From Kitasatospora phosalacinea (GTDB taxonomy: Bacteria > Actinomycetota > Actinomycetes > Streptomycetales > Streptomycetaceae), in assembly GCF_000717185.1 (NCBI RefSeq), contig NZ_JNYE01000070.1:1-64000 (forward strand): 64,000 bases of DNA, given 5' to 3'. The position numbers and the translations under genes were made by a program. This document shows, piece after piece, positions 62,721 to 64,000 of this stretch. The stretch's first letter is position 1. Every line of letters begins with the position of its first letter. The notes beneath the pieces were generated by a model. It did no database searches. It was given only the letters and a program-made list of their open reading frames with translations, and was not told where the DNA came from.

Positions 62721-64000
62721 CCACGACCCTCCCGAACACGGCGACGGGCCCGGACGCCGGAACGGACGCGGGCCTCGTCTTCGACCGGCTGCGCCGCCAC
62801 GCCTCCCCGAAGCTCGCCCTGACCGGCGGCTTCGTCGGGCGCGGCGCCGTCGAATCGGTCGCCGAGGGCTGCCGGGTGACGCTCTCCGACGGCCGCACCG
62901 CGCTGGACTTCGGCTCCTACGCCGTCACCCTGCTCGGCCACCGCCACCCCGCCGTCACCGCCGCCGTCCGCGCCCAACTGGACGCCATGCCGACCTCGAC
63001 CCGCGCCCTGGCCAACCCGGTCGCCGCCGCGGCCGCGGCCCGGCTCAGCGGCTACCTCGGCGACGCGCTCCCCAAGGTCCACTTCGGCCTGAACGGCGCC
63101 GACGTGGTCGAAGTCGCGGTCAAACTGGCCCGGTTGGCGACCGGATGCCCCCGGGTGCTGGCCGTCCGCGGCGCCTTCCACGGCAAGTCGCTGGGCGCCC
63201 TCGCCCTCACCCACAGCCCGCTGTACCGGCGCGGCCTGCTCGGCAGCGAGGTCGACGTCGTGCACGTCGACGCCGAGGACCCGGCGGCGGTCGGCCGGGA
63301 GACCGCGGGCGGCCGGGTGGCCGCGATCGTCTTCGAACCCGTCCAGGGCGAGAACGGCGCGCTGCCACTGCCCACCGGGGTGCTCCGGCAGTGGTGCGCG
63401 GACGCGGCCCGCGACGGCGCCTTCGTGATCGCCGACGAGATCCAGTGCGGCCTGCGCCGCTGCGGCGAACCCTCGGTCGCCCTCGCCGACGGCCTGCCCG
63501 TCGACGCCGTGCTGCTCGGCAAGCCGCTGGGCGGCGGCGTCGCCCCGCTCTCCGCCCTGCTGTGCTCCGAGCGCCTGTACGCGCCGCTGGCCGCCGACCC
63601 GTTCCTGCACTCGGCGACCTTCGGCGGCCACCCGCTGAGCTGCGCCGCCGTCCCCGCCGCCCTCGACGCCATCGAGCAACTCGCGGACCACGGGCGCGAG
63701 TTGGCTGCCCGGCTGGACGCCGTGCTGGCCGACCTCCAGGCCCGCCACCCCGCGGTGGTGCGGGCTGTGCCGGGCCGCGGGCTGCTCCGCGGCCTCGACT
63801 GCACCTCCCCGCAGGCCGCGGGCACCACGGTGCTCGAACTCGCCGCCACCGGCCTGCTCGTCTCGCCCTGCCTCAGCCGCCCCACCACCGTCCGACTGCT
63901 GCCGCCGCTGATCACCACCCCGGCCCAACTCGCCGAAGCCGCAAGCATCCTGGACGCCGCACTGACCACCACCGCCCGCACCCTGCCCGCCACCAGCACC
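62717..64000 (+). CDS. Class III aminotransferase (PLP), 3'-partial
   Basis: 428 codons are visible before the window ends without a stop; the fold is essentially complete. Motifs are LDFGSYAVTLLGHRHPAV, FGLNGADVVEVAVKLAR (phosphate-binding loop), FEPVQGENGALPLP, IADEIQCGLRRCGE (PLP Asp) and VLLGKPLGGGVAPLSA with the PLP-binding Lys. It ends with the typical VRLLPPLITTPAQLAEA. It resembles ornithine/acetylornithine-type and polyketide-associated omega-aminotransferases. Coupled to the SRPBCC gene (GTGA), it probably installs an amine on the small molecule made by this operon. Confidence 0.92.
   Translation, partial: MTTTLPNTATGPDAGTDAGLVFDRLRRHASPKLALTGGFVGRGAVESVAEGCRVTLSDGRTALDFGSYAVTLLGHRHPAVTAAVRAQLDAMPTSTRALANPVAAAAAARLSGYLGDALPKVHFGLNGADVVEVAVKLARLATGCPRVLAVRGAFHGKSLGALALTHSPLYRRGLLGSEVDVVHVDAEDPAAVGRETAGGRVAAIVFEPVQGENGALPLPTGVLRQWCADAARDGAFVIADEIQCGLRRCGEPSVALADGLPVDAVLLGKPLGGGVAPLSALLCSERLYAPLAADPFLHSATFGGHPLSCAAVPAALDAIEQLADHGRELAARLDAVLADLQARHPAVVRAVPGRGLLRGLDCTSPQAAGTTVLELAATGLLVSPCLSRPTTVRLLPPLITTPAQLAEAASILDAALTTTARTLPATST

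Overview
The window is very GC-rich (well above 70%), with strong third-position GC bias, frequent GTG starts and ATGA/GTGA stop-start overlaps. It carries SARP and LAL regulators, a CebR-type operator before cellulose-active proteins, and two adjacent biosynthetic gene clusters. All of this fits a Streptomyces or Kitasatospora-like actinomycete. No tRNA, rRNA, CRISPR array or insertion sequence was recognised.

Region 1 (1-22.8 kb) is a hybrid PKS/NRPS cluster. It holds the end of a modular type I PKS (AT-DH-KR-ACP, broken in three places as sequenced), a KS-AT-ACP PKS, an FAD monooxygenase, a P450 with its ferredoxin, and a DHA2 exporter. Next come a thioesterase-fold protein with a cysteine nucleophile and a stand-alone C-A-T NRPS whose pocket reads as glycine. 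A SARP follows, then a second DHA2 exporter divergent from a TetR repressor with a visible operator, a LAL activator, a type II thioesterase and a DUF6059-like small protein. Neither PKS nor NRPS has a TE domain, so the Cys-hydrolase and TEII are the candidate release and editing enzymes.

Region 2 (22.8-35.9 kb) is a mixed stretch: an alpha/beta hydrolase, a decayed hydrolase, a CPBP protease, a NarL-type two-component pair and an HD-domain phosphohydrolase. A cellulose-attack pair follows (AA10 LPMO with CBM2, and CBM2 with a Cip1-like domain), preceded by a perfect CebR box. The region ends with a LuxR-type regulator containing a 9-bp minisatellite and a second LAL regulator.

Region 3 (36-64 kb) is a thiopeptide-type RiPP cluster built as two divergent arms around one short precursor gene (47880-48089). 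The right arm is a complete thiopeptide assembly line: precursor, pyridine-synthase-like protein, LanB glutamylation protein, RRE/ThiF-like partner, YcaO cyclodehydratase, SagB-type azoline dehydrogenase and LanB elimination protein. The left arm encodes an ABC exporter, an M16 peptidase pair, a luciferase-like oxidoreductase, and second copies of the LanB-N, RRE/ThiF and SagB proteins. It has no second YcaO, elimination protein or pyridine synthase. A relic of the SagB gene is wedged between two left-arm genes. Past the right arm is a probable tailoring set (P450, acyl-CoA dehydrogenase-like, FemAB/GNAT-like, SRPBCC, class III aminotransferase) that runs off the end of the window.

The precursor leader resembles that of lactazole and ends in the same kind of SSSC motif, but the region between is far longer than a usual thiopeptide core. 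This long core, with the duplicated half-set of enzymes, is the most promising candidate for an undescribed system here. Short tandem repeats sit inside or between genes throughout the window.
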